A stretch of 64,000 nt of DNA from Micractinium sp. NFX-FRZ (GCA_029339195.1 JAPTJF010000122.1:62001-126000); one strand, 5' to 3'; shown: positions 38,419 to 50,203, counted from the first letter of the stretch. Program-made: numbers and translations. Notes: generated by a model from the letters alone, not told the origin.

Positions 38419-40592
38419 TCACTCGGCGTGCACGTGTGCATGCGCCCCCACATCCAGAGGCCGCCTGCTGTAATACGCATCCAGAAAACAGATGAAGCTG
38501 ATGCCCACAACCACAGGGACCGCCAGCAGCCCGGCGAAGATGGTAAGGTCGGAGTAATGCCTCTCGTCGTGGAGAAAGAAGTACGTCTGCTTGGCCTTGG
38601 CGGGCAGCCTACAGGCAGAGGCCGGGGGGGTGAACGAGAGGGAGCGGGCGGGTGACGTATCTTGAGGAATACTGCGCTCGTTGCGAAACAAACTGAGGAG
38701 GTCTGCTCGCACTCAGCTGCCAACCAACCCAACCACCACTACCATCCATCCAAGTCTAGCAAACTCTCTTTGTGGCCTGCCCCCATCGCCCACTTGCAAC
38801 TGCCGGCCGTCGCGCAGCGCCTCATCAAGCCCGCCAAACCAACAACAACCATTCGTACATCCTAACAAGTCCGGCGCGCTCTCTTTGTGAACTGCCCCAC
38901 TATTAAAACTTTGGCGCGCTCACTTTGTGACCTGCCCCACTATTAAAAGTTTGGCGCACTCACTTTGTGAACTGCCCCACTGCGCGCCCGCATCTGCTGG
39001 CGGGCGACGAGCAGCCGGTGCGTGGCGCCACCGCCTTCCACCCCTCCCTTGCAAACTTGACGAGCTGCAGGAGGGAGCCGGGGGGTTGTGGAGAGAGGGG
39101 AAGGCGGGGGCGTGAAGAGAACATGAGGGGAGAGCAGGGTCCAGCAGGCACAAGCCTGCTTGCCCTCCCACTCAAGCTGGACAGGTGGTGTGGGGGCAGG
39201 GGCGATGGGCAGGGATGGGGTGCGGATGCAGCGACGCGTGCGAGCACAGAGCGCAAGCCACGCTGCTCAGCACCCGCGTCCCTACTATACACCCCTGCAG
39301 CCACGCACACCTTTTGGTGCGAGAGCGTCTTGCCCTCGCACGCGTTGCCCTCCCGCCCCTCGCAGAACGCGCGCGTCTCGCTGCCGTTGATATGGTACAC
39401 ACCGTGGAAGCCCCGCATCTGGAAGCGGCTCACCAAGCCGCTCTGCGAGGTGCCATCGATCTGTGTCAGAGGCGATGGCGGCGGGGGGAGGCAGGAGAAG
39501 CAGTGTGGGCAGCAGCTCGAGTGACGTGGCACTGAGACATGTCGAAGGCAGGCGCGCTGTGGTCCCAACAGATGGCAGCAATGGCTGTGCTGCAAGCGAG
39601 GGGAAGCACCGTCTGTGCAGCAAGCCAGCGGCAGCAACTGCGGCTGGGCTAGCATGCAGCATGCAGGGGGAGCCGCAGCAGGCCGGCCACGGCATGGCCT
39701 GGAGCCTTGGCCCACCTTTCCAGGCTTGACCAAGGCTGGCACATAGGGGCAGGGTGCGGCTGGCAGGGCCATCCCGGCGCATGCAAGTTGACAATCCAGC
39801 ATCGGGTCTGCAACCCGCGCGCACCTTTCCAACGCTGATGTCTGGGCTCACAGTGTCTGCGACATGCTCAAATGTCCGCTCTAGCTCCGTTGTGACCGGG
39901 CACTGCAGGCGGGGCAGGCCGGGGGGGCAGCAGCAAGTAGGCATGCAGTGCAGATCAAGCAGGCAGCAGAGGTAGAGGCATGTACAAGGAGGGGTGGGCA
40001 GAGCAGGGCTCAGGCCACAAGGCCCATTGCAAGGCTCTGTGCCTGGAGACGTGCGAATCACACTTGCACTCCCGTCCGCCTCGAACAGTATGCCTGCAAG
40101 CGCCTCCATGGCTTGCAACGGCCCAGTGCTGCTGACCACCCTGCCATCAGTACTGCTGCTCACATGATGTGTGTAAATGTTGATGAGCCAGGTCTTGCCG
40201 TTGCCGATCTGCTCATCGAAATCAAGGTCTGCATGTTGTGGAGGAACACGAGCAGGCAGGTCGGGGGAGGGGGCCGGCCCAGTGCCGAGGGGCAAGCCGC
40301 TGCGCTGGCTTGGCCGCCCCCCCATGGCACGTGCTTCCTTGGGGGGCTGAGCGCAAGCAATCTTGGCTGACTGCACCGCCAGTCTACTGTGCAGTTGCAA
40401 CCGGGGCTTGGAAGGCACACACAGTCGGCGGCGCCCGGGCGGCGGCGCACCGGTGAGCGCCACCACTCTGCTGGCGCCGCCGCTAGCGATCGTGGCTAAG
40501 GGAGCCCGCTTATGGCTGCGCGCCGCCGCTTTGATGCCCGCCACGAGCGCCAGGCAGCACAGGAGCTGGACGAGCAGCCTCCCGGGCCGCAT
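38419..40592 (-). CDS. TMX-like thioredoxin-domain membrane protein with CPVT active-site motif
   Basis: Six exons (40592-40451, 40228-40164, about 39904-39827, 39462-39313, 39063-38963, 38608-38419) join in phase to 241 residues. Residues 1-25 form an ER-type signal peptide (LLVQLLCCLALVAGIKA). A thioredoxin fold follows: VVALT..DEQIGNGKTWLIN, then YTHHCPVTTELERTF in place of the usual CxxC helix, VGKIDGTSQSGLVSRFQMRG and YHINGSETRAFCEGREGN. Near the C-terminus is one membrane span (LTIFAGLLAVPVVVGISFIC) followed by a short basic, His-rich cytosolic tail. The layout matches TMX/PDI-related type I proteins of the secretory pathway. The second redox cysteine is replaced by Thr, so any activity would be isomerase-like, chaperone-like or mixed-disulfide holdase rather than oxidase. 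Confidence 0.82.
38870..38985. repeat. 42-bp tandem repeat of the TMX exon 5 donor region
   Basis: Three near-identical units built on CTTTGTGA[A/C]CTGCCCCACT with ATTAAAA..TTGGCGC spacers sit at about 38880-38902, 38922-38944 and 38964-38986. The rightmost overlaps the real exon end and donor; the other two are intronic copies. Confidence 0.85.
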
Positions 40593-41173
40593 GTGGCCGC
40601 TACGAGGGCTGGGCCAAGCTCTACGCCTGTGAAGTGTTGTCTCGGGAAAGGGTGCGTTGACTGGATCGTGTCAGAGGAGAAGTTGCGCGCCCCCATAGGC
40701 GTCTGTGTACCTCACAAGTACTGTGCCAGCTCCGCCGGGTGTTGCCTTGAGGCCTTGTTATGGCGTTCTGAGTGCAACCCACGTCCCACCATACCATTTC
40801 AGCTCACTCCAACCGTCCCGAGCGACCTAGACGTCGCCCAGTGTTAGTTGTGCGATAAAGCGGGAGCAGGAGCCTGCAGGAGGCTCTCCTGCCTTCGTGT
40901 TGTGAAGCAACGGTCTCAAAGGGGCGTAACTTGCTGCCGGTACAGGCGAAAAGGTAAATAGCCGCGGAGCAGGGGACGCGGTCGGCCCCTGCTTACTGCA
41001 AATGCGCAGCCTGCCAGCTACCCAGGGCTCGCAAACGCTGTTGCCGCTGTATAGCTTGGGTCAGGGCGAGGCGCGCAGCTTCCAGCTCCCACCGCCGGCG
41101 GCGGTGCGGCGGCAGCAGTGACGGCGTCTGGATACCTCCCCTGCCTGCAGGTAGGCCAGAGTTCCTGACCACA
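40593..41173. promoter_or_regulatory. Divergent region between the TMX-like and poly-Gln/Tudor-like genes
   Basis: About 580 bases separate the two start codons. The segment must contain both promoters. An open frame from 40512 overlaps the TMX start antisense and has no support. No clear TATA motif was seen. Confidence 0.4.
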
Positions 41174-43035
41174 ATGGTGCTGGGGCTGGCAGGCGCCTCG
41201 CTGCCGCCCCGCCAACGGCGGGCACTGCCAGACACCGGCTTTTGCGACCAGACGGCGGTGCCGCCAGCTGTCGTGGAGCAGCCGCGCATGGTTCGGGTGC
41301 AGTCCAACAGTGGACTGGTGGGCTTGCCAGCTGCCATTCACATGGGTGCTGCCCAGCCTGGAGCCGACTTGGTGGAGACACCTTGTGGGGAGCCGCCGCA
41401 GCCGCTGCAGCCGGCGGCCAGCGACCACAGCCGGATGCAGCATGGCAGCGACCGCAGCCGCACGCCGCAGCATGACGTTGTCAACAGCGGGGAGCAGCAG
41501 CAGCGGCAGCAGCAGGAGCAGCAACAGAGTTTGCAGGCCTCGATGACGCATGCCGTGGTGGAGGCACAGCAACGAGCTGAAGTGCGACAGCAGCAGCAGC
41601 GGCAGCAGCAGCAGCAGCAGTCAGAAGCGATGGTGGGGCCTGCCGCCGCTGCCGTTGGCCGAAAGCGGCAGGGCGCCAAGCGTGCGGCAAGCCAGCAGCA
41701 GGCAGAGCAGGCGGGCACCACCCGCCCACAGCGCACCCGCCCGGCATCAGCAGCAGCTGGTGCAGTTGCAGGCGGGCAGTCCGCCAAGCGACAGAAGACG
41801 TGTGCGGCTGGCGGCGGCAGCAGCAGCGGCGGTGCTCTTGGCAGCCCCTCGCAGCACCACAACAGGCACGCTACGTATGCAGACGTGCTGCACCGCACTG
41901 TGGTGGTGCCAGGAGCCATCTTCTTGTGAGTCTTGGCGGGGGCAAAAAGGCTGTTTCGTATGGTGTGTGATACGTGCCTGACAGATGTGAGGCACAGTCC
42001 GTAGGCAGACACTGCAAGTGGGCCACGGCGAGGTAGGTGGGGGGACGATTGGAGCGACCCAGTGTTACTGCGGTGTCGTCGACTGCCAGCCCATGCACCC
42101 CTGCGCACCAAGGCGCACCTGCCTTTCTGATCACCGCCCCTTGCTCCCCTTGCCTGCCCCACCCACCCTGGCCCCCCTATGCAGCGTGGACACCCCTGGG
42201 CAGGTGTACATCGGGCGCGTCAACAAAGTGGAGCCGGGGCGGCGCGTGCCGTCGGTGGAGGTGCATTTTCGGGACGACGGCAGCAAATATTGGTGAGCTT
42301 GCTGGCGTCAACTCCCGCCTGTGCTTGCACTTCCGGCGTGTTGTCGGGTGGTGAGGTGGTGTTTTCGAGAATGAAGGGGTTCATTGATTGGCGAGGAGTG
42401 AGGAAGCCTTGTGAGAACCGTCAGTCGGTGTGCTGTGCCTCCTGAGTGTGATGCAGCGGGGCTGCGCTGCTGGGCACTGTGTACTTAGGCACAGCACAGC
42501 GACGCGCACAGCCGTACCACATGCAGCGCGCTTTGCACGGTTTGGTGCAGCGACTGCAAGCTGCTGTGGATATTGCAGTAACGCTGCGGCCTTGTACATC
42601 CGTCACATCCCCACTCAACTGCTCGGCCTGTGCCCGCCTGCCTGGCCCTCTGTGCGCCCCTGCAGGTTCCCTGTGGCCAACGTGCGTGGCTGGATGGCAG
42701 ACATGGTGGAGAGCGGGATCTGGGGGCAGTACAACCCAGGCGTACCGCCCCCTGATTTCCTCGTCACCGCCGCTGCTGCCGCTGCCGAGGCAGAGGGCGA
42801 AGAGGAGGCGGCTGCCGCCCAGGCACTGCAGTCGCTATCAGCCTCGATGGCAAGCAGTCGTCGCGCCGGGCATGCGGCCAGCGATGGCGTGCAGCCCGCC
42901 GTGTCGAGCGGCAGGCAGCGACGTGGCGGCAGGGCGCAGCAGCGCGGGCGCAGCCGCCGTGCTGATGCTGGCGAAGATGGCAGCCACATGCAGCTGCTGG
43001 CGAGCGCTGCAGGAGCAGGCAGCCCGCCCACATGA
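41174..43035 (+). CDS. Poly-Gln, probably nuclear protein with a Tudor-like segment; function unknown
   Basis: Three exons (41174-41925, 42185-42292, 42666-43035) join in phase to 409 residues. The first ~200 residues are Gln/Ser/Ala-rich with CAG runs, followed by basic patches (GRKRQGAKRA, SAKRQKTC) that look like nuclear localisation signals. A folded segment spans the exon joins: TVVVPGAIFFVDTPGQVYIG, then RVNKVEPG, VEVHFRDDGSKYWFPVANV and RGWMADMVESG. Its alternation of short strands and aromatic residues resembles Tudor/PWWP-type barrels, but I do not recognise the exact family. The tail is Ala/Glu-rich then Arg-rich (GRQRRGGRAQQRGRSRR). A chromatin or RNA-associated role is an inference from composition only. 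The start is the first ATG in the open frame and could be too early or late. Confidence 0.65.
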
Positions 43036-43459
43036 GCTGGGGGTTCATTACAAGGCTGCGCAGCTGGCACCAGCCTGCTGTCTGATGCCGCCTCTTCACG
43101 TGTTTCGATAGTCTCCTGCCCCAGGCCTTCACGGCCACCACTACGCTTGCATCGTTTTGTCTTCTTCTGGACACAGCAGGCGTGTCTGCATCCACCCCGA
43201 CACAGCGCTGCGCGCTGACTGTTCCGCCATCCCATCCGTCTGACGCAGCAGCAGCAATAAGCCACTCCACATGCCTTTCCTGTGGGGCCCCCTGTACCTC
43301 TCAGAATGCTGTTCGCACACACCTGTGCTATCCATCTCCGATACCCCCCTTCCATGCACCATGCAACTTGTCTGAAACGTGCACTGCTTCACCTGCCCTC
43401 TGGCCCCCCGGCTCCCGCTTTCATGCATCGCACACCACCGCAATGCACGCCACCTGCAC

Positions 43460-43464
43460 TGTAA
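43460..43464 (+). terminator. UGUAA polyadenylation signal after the poly-Gln/Tudor-like gene
   Basis: TGTAA lies 425 bases after the stop at 43035 and 215 bases before the next start, in an otherwise non-coding stretch (43036-43679). That stretch also has to contain the aspartate aminotransferase promoter. Confidence 0.4.
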
Positions 43465-43679
43465 GGTAGCCTACCATCGGCGTGCCTGTTCTCTGGAGTG
43501 TCAGCACCTAATAACGATGCAATGGAGGGCAGAGGCTCTAACATCCCTGCGACAAACGAACAAGTGGCTAGCCTTGGCGAGAGGCTACCTGGCGCCGCCT
43601 GGCGGTGGCACCGGATCGGCCTGCTGCCATGCATGCGTGCATTGTCGGCGCGCATTGTACATTCCACATCACTGACATC

Positions 43680-44697
43680 ATGCTGGCCCGGCAGTCTGCT
43701 GGCTCGCTCTCCCTGCTGCGGGCCCTGCCTGCGGCGCTTCCTGCGGCTAGCCGGGCGCTCTCGCAGGCGGCAGGTGGGTGCTAGCTTGTGTGGTGACCGC
43801 AGCAATTGATGCGAATAGGCCGCGCGGCTCGGGTTTGTTGCTGGCCAACCTGCTCACCGCCCATCACCAGGCACGGCAGTGGCGCGGGCACGTGGGCGCT
43901 AAACGCTGCAAGCCATTGTCAAAACAATGGCCGGCTGGCGCTCCGCACAATGTGCCACAGCCGGCCCAACCACTGGCCGCGCTGCCGACGGCGCCCGCCT
44001 CTGCTGCCAACCTCGTTCTCTGCCGTGCCATCCTACTGTTTCCCTGCTGCTTCATCCTGCAGGATGGTTTGGTCATGTCCCCGAGGCCCCCAGGGACCCA
44101 ATTTTGGGAGTGACCGAGGTGCGCAGCAGTCGCAGGCAGCGGCTGGCCAGCGCAGGCTGCTCTCACTACCACCGCGGGGTGTGGCGCTGGGTGCTGGCCC
44201 AAGGACGCGTGCGCCAGTCTCAAGCAGCTAATTATCAAAACTTAGTTAGTATCAAAAATTCCTCCTCAACCTTGTGATACTGTTTTTCCCTTACGTTACC
44301 GACTGCAGAAGTACTTGGCTGACACCAACCCACACAAGATCAACTTGGGTGGGTGGCCAGCACCGGCAGCAACAGCACCGTGTGTGCTCAGCTGCCAGTT
44401 CTGCCGAGTTGGGGCGCGGGGTTGAGATGCCCAGCGCTCTCCACTGCTGGCCCTGTCATCCACAAACCCACCGAATGTATCACTGTTGTGCTGTCACCGA
44501 TTATGTGCGCAGGCGTGGGCGCGTACCGCGACGACGCCGGGCAGCCGGTGGTGCTGAAGAGCGTGCGGGAGGCGGAGCGGCGCGTGGCGGGCTCCCACTT
44601 CATGGTGCGCCCTGGGGTACTAACTCAGTGCCCCTGCTGTTCCTGCTGCCGCTGCTGCTGGTGCTGCTGCTGCTGCCACTGCTGCCACTGCCGCTGC

Positions 44698-44741
<44 letters not shown>

Positions 44742-45085
44742 CCACTGCTGCCAACTTCCAGGTCTGCGGGGGCAACGGGCGGCTTGCAGCCTGCCTCCTG
44801 CACGCGCCTCCCACATCACATCCCCGCTCCCTGCTGCTCATATCCTGCCTCTTGGCGGTGGGCACCGCCCAGCAAGGTCCAGAGCACCGCCCTTCATCTG
44901 CACGTTCGCGCCCTCCCGCCTGCAGGAGTACCTGCCCATTGGCGGGCACCGCCAGTTCTGTGAAGATAGCGTGAAGCTGGCATATGGGGAGGAGGCCGAC
45001 GTGATCAAGGGCAAGCAGGTGGCCATGCTGCAGAGCCTCAGCGGCACTGGCAGCTGCAGGTGCGGGAGCACATGCGGTGGCGACA

Positions 45086-45116
<31 letters not shown>

Positions 45117-48100
45117 CGGGTTGGCAGTGGCTCGCCGGCGGAGCAGGAGGGCCAGGTGGCAGCAGTTGCTGTTGGGTGGTGCCTGCGCTGCCCAGCGCAT
45201 GATACGGCAACGCGCCAGCATCCTGATTGTAGGAGAAACTGGGGCCCCCAATGCACACCCCGATGTATATCTGGTGCTGCCGCCCCTGCCCCTCCCGCAG
45301 GCTGTTTGCCGAGTTCCAGGGGCACTGGATGAGGGGCAGCAAGATCTACATCCCCAACCCCACATGGTGAGCCCACATCTAAGCAAAAATTCATGTGCCC
45401 TTGCTACACAAGGGCTGCTTTCCCAACCTGACCTTGAACAGTCACTGTACCTGCCTGCCCGGCCCTGTGCAGCCTGCACCTGCTCCTGCTCCTGCTGGCT
45501 GCTGCTGTTGCTGCTGCTGCTGCTGCTACTCTGCTGCTGCTGCTGCTACTCTGCTGCCGCACTCGTGCACCCGCCCACCCCAGCCTCATATCCACCACCC
45601 CCTTCTGCCGCATTGCCTCCCGCCCTGCCTGCCTGTCCCCAGGAGCAACCACCACAACATCTTCAAGGATGCACACGTGGAGGAGGTGAACCCTGGCAGC
45701 TCTCACGTGAAACGCTCTGAGATCTGTGCATCTGCAGCAGCAGGTTGCTGCCATGTCAGGGGGCTGTGAAGCTCTGTGACACTGTCAAGGCATGCAGACT
45801 TGTGGCGCACACACCCCCGGGTCCCAAAGCTGCCTGCCACGTCCCAGCAGCCGCCCGTATTGCACTGCAATAGTGCTTGAGCAAACCACTGTGTGCCCGC
45901 TCGCCTTCCTCTCTGCAGGTCATCTACCCCTACTACAACCCCGCCACCCGGGGCCTGGACATGGAAAAGATGTGCGACACCTTCAGCAAGGCGCCCGCAG
46001 GCAGCGTGGTGCTGCTGCATGCGTGCGCGCACAACCCCACGGGTGTGTGGGCAGGGGCAGTCCTGCTCGGGCGGGGCAGGGAGGCGGGCACGGCAGCGTG
46101 CCGCGGTGGCAGGGTGGCTGCATCATGTAATCCGTTCTGCAGCCAGCCATGCTTGGTGTGTTGCTGGGGGTGGGTGGTTTCAGCAGTAGAGGGTGCCCAG
46201 CCACCTCCTCTGCTGCCCAATCAGAAGTCGAACAGCTTGAAACAATTGTGCGGCCCTACCAACCCTGCACCCGCCCCCGCCCCCCTGCAGGAGTGGACCC
46301 CACCCCCGAGCAGTGGCAGGAGCTGAGCACGCTGTTGAAGGAGAAGCGGCTGTACCCCATGTTCGACATGGCCTACCAGGTGGGTGGGTGGGTGCCGGGT
46401 GGGCGCTGCTGGAGGCCAATGCCTGCAGGGTTCAGCTTTGCGAGGGGAACAGGGAGGGGAAGGGGAAGAGGCATCACCCCCCCTGGTTGACCTACCAGGA
46501 GCTAGCACCAGTGCGCTTGCTTACCGCCGCAGGTGCACGCGCCTCCTGCCTGCCGCTGCCTGCTTCGGTCCTCACCTCCTGGGCCATGGGATACTGTGCC
46601 CCGCTGGCATCATCATGCAGGGCTTTGCGTCGGGTGACTGCGAGCGTGACGCCCAGGCCATCCGCATATTCCTCAAGGACGGCCACAACATGTCGCTCAG
46701 CCAGGTGCGCTGCCCACACTTGCTCGGCAGGGTGGGTTGTGGGAGGTTTGGGAAGGACGGGCACAACATGTCGCTCAGCCAGGTGCGTTATGCATCTTTG
46801 AATATGTGCGTGAAATTGCTTATGGGTGGGCTGTGTGTGAGGGTTGGGCAGGAAGGCCGCAACATGTCGCTCAGCCAGATGTGTGTGTGTGTGCGCATCT
46901 GCTGTGCAGCGGTGCAGGCCCACCGTCTACCCATCCCTCCTTCTCGTGCACTCCTACGCCAAGTACATGGGGCGTTACAGCCAGCGCGTGGCTGCTTCTC
47001 TTCTGCGCCGCTCCAGGTTAATGGGTGCCTCTCTTCACCTGCTGCACCTTGTCCTCCCCCCACTGCCGTGGCTGCAGTCTTACGCCAAGAACATGGGGCT
47101 GTACGGCCAGCGCGTGGGCTGCTTCTCCATTGTGTGCTCCTCGCCGGAGGAGGCCAAGAAGGTGGAGAGCCAGATGAAGGTGGGCTCTCCAAGACGTTTT
47201 GAGTTGGGGGGAAGAAGGACAAGGCGTCCTTGCAGTGCACAGGTGTTTGGCCTGCCCTGGTGCATGTGGGGAACCAGCCCAAGGTGCTGATGGAAACCTG
47301 GGGAGGGAGGCAGAGCTGGCGAGCCCAGGGTGAAGGCAGGGCAGGGGTGCAGCTGGGTGCCGTCTGCAGCTGCCTGGCGGAGGCCCAGGCGGTCACCGTG
47401 GTGTGGAGAGTGGAGGTGGGGCTCTTGTATGCTGGTGGGGCGGGCTGCACGAGGCAGCGCAGGAAAGCAGAGCTGTTGGTCCTCAGCAAGGTGGGAGCCT
47501 GATGGAGCTCGCACCCCTCCCTGCAGGCCCTGGCCCGGCCCATGTACTCTAACCCGCCGCTGCACGGCGCGCTGCTGGTGCACCAGATCCTGTCCGACCC
47601 GGCGCTCAAGCAGCAGTGGTGAGTTTGGTTATAAGATTTGTCGAGGTTGCAAGTGTTGACCTGGGTGCACCAGATCCTGTCTGACCCAGCGCTCAAGCAG
47701 CAGTGGTGAGTTTGAGTGTTCATTGCCATGCCCGTAGTGGTGCGTGCATGCACCTGTGTGGTGCTCTGGGCGCCTCAGATGCCGCTGTTGCTGGAACAGC
47801 AAAGGCAAGAGGTTGGCTGTGCTGTGCTGTGCTGTGCTGTGCCGTGCCGTGCCGTGCTGTGCTGTGCTGTGCTGTGATGTGCTGTGATGTGGTGTGCTGG
47901 ATCGCGCGGTCCTATGAGTGACAGTGCCTCAGGCTGAGCAGTGGTGCCATGCCCTGCCAGAGTGGTGTGCCATGAGCTGGTTTGATTGCCCAGCCCCGAA
48001 GTACACAGCTGCGCACATCTCTGTCTGTGACCGCATGGCGTCTCTTTCTGTGCCCACATACTTGTCTTGGTGCAGGTATGGCGAGGTTAAGGAGGTGAGT

Positions 48101-49026
48101 GGGCGGCGTGGGAAGGGCCGAGGCGTGGCGGCCCGGGCACTGCTCAGCACGCCGCTGCTGCCAGGGCACGCCATCAGCTTGCACCCCTGCTGCCTCGTCA
48201 CTGACTTCCCTTTTCTGCCCTTTCCCTCCCACAGATGGCTGATCGCATCATCAGCATGCGCACGCTGCTGCGCCAGAGACTGGAGGAGCTGGGCAACCCA
48301 CTCAGGTGAGGACGGAGGTGGGCAAGGTTGACCCTCTCGCTGGCATAACAGGTGGCTCATTGTGGGGGAGCGTCGTGTTGTGAGGCAGCCAAGTGGGTGG
48401 CAGGACAGAGGCACAGAGGGCAGCGCCCGGAGGCGTTTGGCCTGTGCACCCAGGGAGAAGGGAGTGCACATGCGAGGCGGCAGACAGTGCTGGCGTGCCG
48501 GGCAGCGTAGCCGGCGGGGCACGCACCGGAGCCCCCATGCTGTGCAACCTGCCCGTTGCCTCTTCTTAGCACCCTCCCCTGCACCTATGTGGCTGCAGCT
48601 GGAAGCACATCACCGACCAGATCGGCATGTTCTGCTACACCGGACTTGCGCCTGAGCAGGTGAGGGAGCATGTTGCAGGATGAACACGGGGCGAGAACGG
48701 GGGTGAAGAGAGGCAGCCCCTGTATTGCACCTGATAATGATGTCCCTATTTCAGCCAACAAGCCGTGCCCTCTTCTCTCTTGAACCCCACTGGCCACAAC
48801 CAAAGTGCTGTGCTGAGGTGTCGTGCATGGACCTTCCCCTTTTCATTTCATCTCATGTCGCCTCAGCCCACCTCACCTCACCTTGCATCCCACCCCACAG
48901 GTGGACAAGCTGACTGCCGACTACTCCATCTATCTCACCCGCAACGGCCGCATCAGCATGGCAGGGGTCAACACCAAGAACGTGTCCCGCCTGGCGGAGG
49001 CCATCCACAAGGTGACCACCGCATGA
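43680..49026 (+). CDS. Aspartate aminotransferase, mitochondrial type
   Basis: The enzyme interconverts aspartate/2-oxoglutarate and oxaloacetate/glutamate. Sixteen exons join in phase to 430 residues, the usual mitochondrial precursor length: 43680-43773, 44063-44118, 44309-44348, 44513-44604, 44926-45059, 45301-45366, 45643-45685, 45919-46042, 46291-46379, 46621-46704, 47078-47179, 47527-47618, a 19-nt exon 48076-48094, 48235-48305, 48599-48659 and 48901-49026. The N-terminus [20 protein letters not shown] is a mitochondrial presequence. Then [43 protein letters not shown], the PLP-lysine motif [14 protein letters not shown] (Lys codon 47087-47089), and [16 protein letters not shown] at the end follow family I AspATs. 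Several introns carry duplicated exon borders and one decayed exon copy. Confidence 0.95.
44635..44750 (+). repeat. CTG triplet repeat in an aspartate aminotransferase intron
   Basis: Nearly uninterrupted CTG units, some CCG or CCA, fill the start of the intron after exon 4. The tract includes a run of about 15 pure or near-pure CTG. A second tract of CTG units with CTACTCTG interruptions lies at 45495-45560 in the intron after exon 6. Confidence 0.85.
45080..45119 (+). repeat. GGCA tetranucleotide microsatellite
   Basis: About nine GGCA units follow the donor of aspartate aminotransferase exon 5. Shorter runs of the same unit occur at 3504-3534 and, as TGCC, at 31860-31885. Confidence 0.85.
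46748..47018 (+). pseudogene. Decayed duplicate exon pieces inside the aspartate aminotransferase intron
   Basis: Between real exons 10 and 11 lie two extra copies of the exon 10 end (about 46755-46790 and 46850-46880, both with the core AACATGTCGCTCAGCCAG) and one extra copy of the exon 11 start (about 46950-47018). The latter would read [13 protein letters not shown] instead of [13 protein letters not shown]. It is preceded by GTGCAC where an acceptor would need GTGCAG, so it is unlikely to be spliced in. Confidence 0.75.
47815..47895 (+). repeat. TGTGC pentanucleotide repeat in intron
   Basis: About 14 units of GCTGT or GCCGT, degrading to GATGT at the right end, lie in the intron after aspartate aminotransferase exon 12. 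Confidence 0.9.
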
Positions 49027-50128
49027 AGGCGGGTCAAACAGAAGGAGAGGAAGAAGAGCGCGCCTTGGGTCTGGATTGAGGGAATCGTGACTCAGTCGGA
49101 GGCTGGGCGCCCATCATAAGCAGAGGTGCATCGTTGCGAGGGGAAGAGTGCAGAGCAGTCCCAGTCAAATGCCCTGACGCCATCCATTGCTGGCACCATG
49201 TGCCTGAGGGAAGACTTCGTACCTCTTTTTCATGTTGTCGAGGGGAGCAACGCCCACCATTCTTCGGGGAGCACGCCGCTGCTGCCCGCCTAACTGGCCA
49301 GTGTTATTGCATGAGCGCTGCCCTATCAGTACACCTTGATTGCACAGTTGTATTTATGGAAACACGTTGACAGGGCTTGCAACCAAGTACGCCGGACGGC
49401 TTGCGAACGCAGGAAATTCCCTGCCTGAAGCACGCAAAAGAGAGACAGCTCAGATGACCTTGAGCTTTGGAAGACGCACTGCGTGCCATCAACATCCGCC
49501 CACCCCACTTTGGACCGTCACACATGACGCCAAATTGCCCTGCATGGAACCCCATATGGCGCGCAAAAGCGCCCACCGCCCACCCAACCGCAAAGTACCG
49601 GCCTCAGTGCACAACCTTGAATGCAAGCCTGCCCGCCCATCTGATGCCTGCTTTCGGCCTGCTTTTGCTCGACAAGCTTGTTGTTATAGATTGGGTTACA
49701 AGAAGCGGGCACGCAAACCAGCAAAGGCATGCCCAAAACAAATTCACTCCCATGCGGGCACGGCTCACCAACCGGCTGGACCCTCGACATACATGGGGGA
49801 ACAAGGCACTTGACGCTTGCATGCCTTCACTAAGAGTAGAAGAGGGCATTGAAAAGAAGCCGGGACGAAGTGGCGACTTGTGGGTTATGGGTGAGGCTTC
49901 ACGCAAAGAGCAACAGTGCATCAGAATGCAGCGCTGTTGTCATTCACAGTGCACTCCGCGGGGGTGGCGGTAGTGGCAAAAGGGTAGTGGTGGTGGCCGT
50001 GGTGCTGAAAAACTGGTGTGGTGGTGGTGGTGGTGGCTGCAGCGGCAGTAGTCGTGGCCTTGGACTGAAGTGCTTGGCAAAGCATGCATCAGGGAGCCCC
50101 TGCAGGTGAAGGTAGAAGACGATGCAGG
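49027..50128. other. Convergent intergenic region
   Basis: This region lies between the aspartate aminotransferase stop and the 3' end of the lectin-mosaic gene. Its base composition is closer to 50% GC than the surroundings. No open frame here has recognisable content. No TGTAA was found for the aminotransferase. Confidence 0.5.
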
Positions 50129-50133
50129 TTACA
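50129..50133 (-). terminator. UGUAA polyadenylation signal of the lectin-mosaic gene
   Basis: TTACA on the plus strand lies 71 bases beyond the stop at 50204 (minus strand). Confidence 0.45.
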
Positions 50134-50203
50134 GCCGAAGGCTAAAGAAGCCACCAGTCTGCTACCCTGCTGGCAAAGGGGAGGGCGCGGGATCATGCGG
50201 GCC

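Noticed and set aside
41338..42162. 274-codon minus-strand ORF
   Set aside because: Antisense of the poly-Gln exon (reverse CAG gives Leu/Cys/Cys runs).
46950..47018. Alternative catalytic-lysine exon for aspartate aminotransferase
   Set aside because: The copy lacks an AG acceptor, breaks conservation after the motif, and is better explained as a decayed duplicate.
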